Below are positions 44,982 to 45,259 of a DNA stretch of 45,259 nt, in pieces. The notes under the pieces are model-generated. The model did no database searches. It saw nothing but the letters and a program-made list of their open reading frames with translations, and was not told the DNA's origin. The translations under genes were made by a program, and so were the position numbers. The DNA is from a virus. The stretch spans positions 1 to 45,259 of IMG/VR virus record IMGVR_UViG_3300021438_000022. One strand, 5' to 3'. Numbering within the stretch: the first letter of the stretch is position 1; each line of letters begins with the position of its first letter.

Positions 44982-45259
44982 CTAGAGGCCGGCTGTGCCG
45001 TAAACGCCACGCGGATCGGTCCAACCGAACTTATAACGCTCGGTTGCCTTGTAACGCATGGAGTCAGTTTCAAAGTCGCCTTCCATGCTCTTTTCGAGCG
45101 GACGGCGCATCAGCAACTTCAAGCCTTCCGGAGCGTCAGTCTCAACCCACCAAGCGGTGTTAGAAGTCAGACGGGACAGGTTAGCCTGACCGCCGGGCAA
45201 CTGGTTGGACGAAACGAGCGGGTTGACGTCGTTGTTGTTTGTGCCGGTACGGAGAGCCG
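44982..45259 (-). CDS. Major capsid protein, C-terminal fragment
   Basis: The frame is open to the right edge, so only the last 92 residues or so are visible. They contain 'NNNDVNPLVSSNQLPGGQA', 'TSNTAWWVETDAPEGLKLLM', 'RRPLEKSMEGDFETDSMRY' and 'KATERYKFGWTDPRGVYG', typical of the C-terminal end of capsid proteins of short-tailed phages. The TTG at 45200 is not a real start. Identification rests on pattern, position ahead of the structural genes and tight spacing to the endonuclease gene. Confidence 0.7.
   Translation of the reverse strand, partial: ALRTGTNNNDVNPLVSSNQLPGGQANLSRLTSNTAWWVETDAPEGLKLLMRRPLEKSMEGDFETDSMRYKATERYKFGWTDPRGVYGTAGL

Noticed and set aside
1-45259. tRNA genes, CRISPR arrays, insertion sequences, integrase and attachment sites
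   Set aside because: I saw no cloverleaf, no regularly spaced repeats, no transposase or integrase motifs and no flanking direct repeats; absence by eye is not proof.

Overview
The window is a stretch of a tailed double-stranded DNA phage (Caudoviricetes), most likely short-tailed. It has a P22 gp4-like connector, an SU10-type adaptor, fibres and internal virion proteins, and no tape measure or contractile tail genes are visible. The host is probably an alphaproteobacterium: the phage carries a GcrA-like regulator, a family centred on that class. There are no integrase, tRNA, rRNA, CRISPR or insertion-sequence signatures. Terminase and portal genes are not seen; they probably lie beyond the right edge, upstream of the truncated capsid gene. 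Genes are packed with 1-14 nt stop/start overlaps, and no gene-free stretch exceeds about 125 bases.

Layout. (1) 1-2955, plus strand: eleven small early genes (DUF7007-like, Api92/YubB-like, a mini HTH protein, several unknowns) closed by a strong terminator. (2) 10879-2957, minus strand: the replication and recombination block. Read in transcription order it holds a YqaJ-type exonuclease, an Erf annealing protein, a DUF1367 protein, the GcrA-like regulator, small membrane peptides, a tandem family of six short coiled-coil paralogues (5967-7401), a replisome-organiser-like protein, an SF2 helicase and a zinc-finger/Toprim primase. (3) 10964-13201, plus strand and divergent from block 2: DUF1064 nuclease-like, a membrane peptide, a PD-(D/E)XK-like protein, HNH nuclease, DUF6378, a tiny lipoprotein and a winged-helix-like protein, closed by a terminator. 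(4) 45259-13229, minus strand: the late block. It runs from the capsid protein through a homing endonuclease, virion surface proteins, small basic proteins, connector, long fibre, three fibres with S74 chaperone tails, lysis genes, adaptor, another fibre, a tail protein and internal virion proteins, and ends in one 3814-residue polyvalent protein.

How it works together. The early blocks supply replication (helicase, primase, organiser), recombination (Erf with YqaJ) and host takeover (GcrA-like and HTH regulators, small membrane peptides). The late block builds and releases the virion. The giant last protein joins an N6-adenine methylase domain, a strawberry-notch-like helicase, an HExxH site and an LPD38-like region. 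This architecture is known from DarB-like polyvalent proteins that are packaged and injected to protect incoming DNA.

Most unusual points: the coiled-coil paralogue array with shared junction sequences; an extended AGGAGARCCAC ribosome-binding motif before many early genes and inside a terminator loop; several 22-49 residue membrane peptides coupled to their neighbours; a discoidin-like insertion in the connector; a [YFM]A[EK]GG motif shared by four virion-associated proteins; and the very large polyvalent protein. Family assignments come from reading motifs by eye, without database searches.
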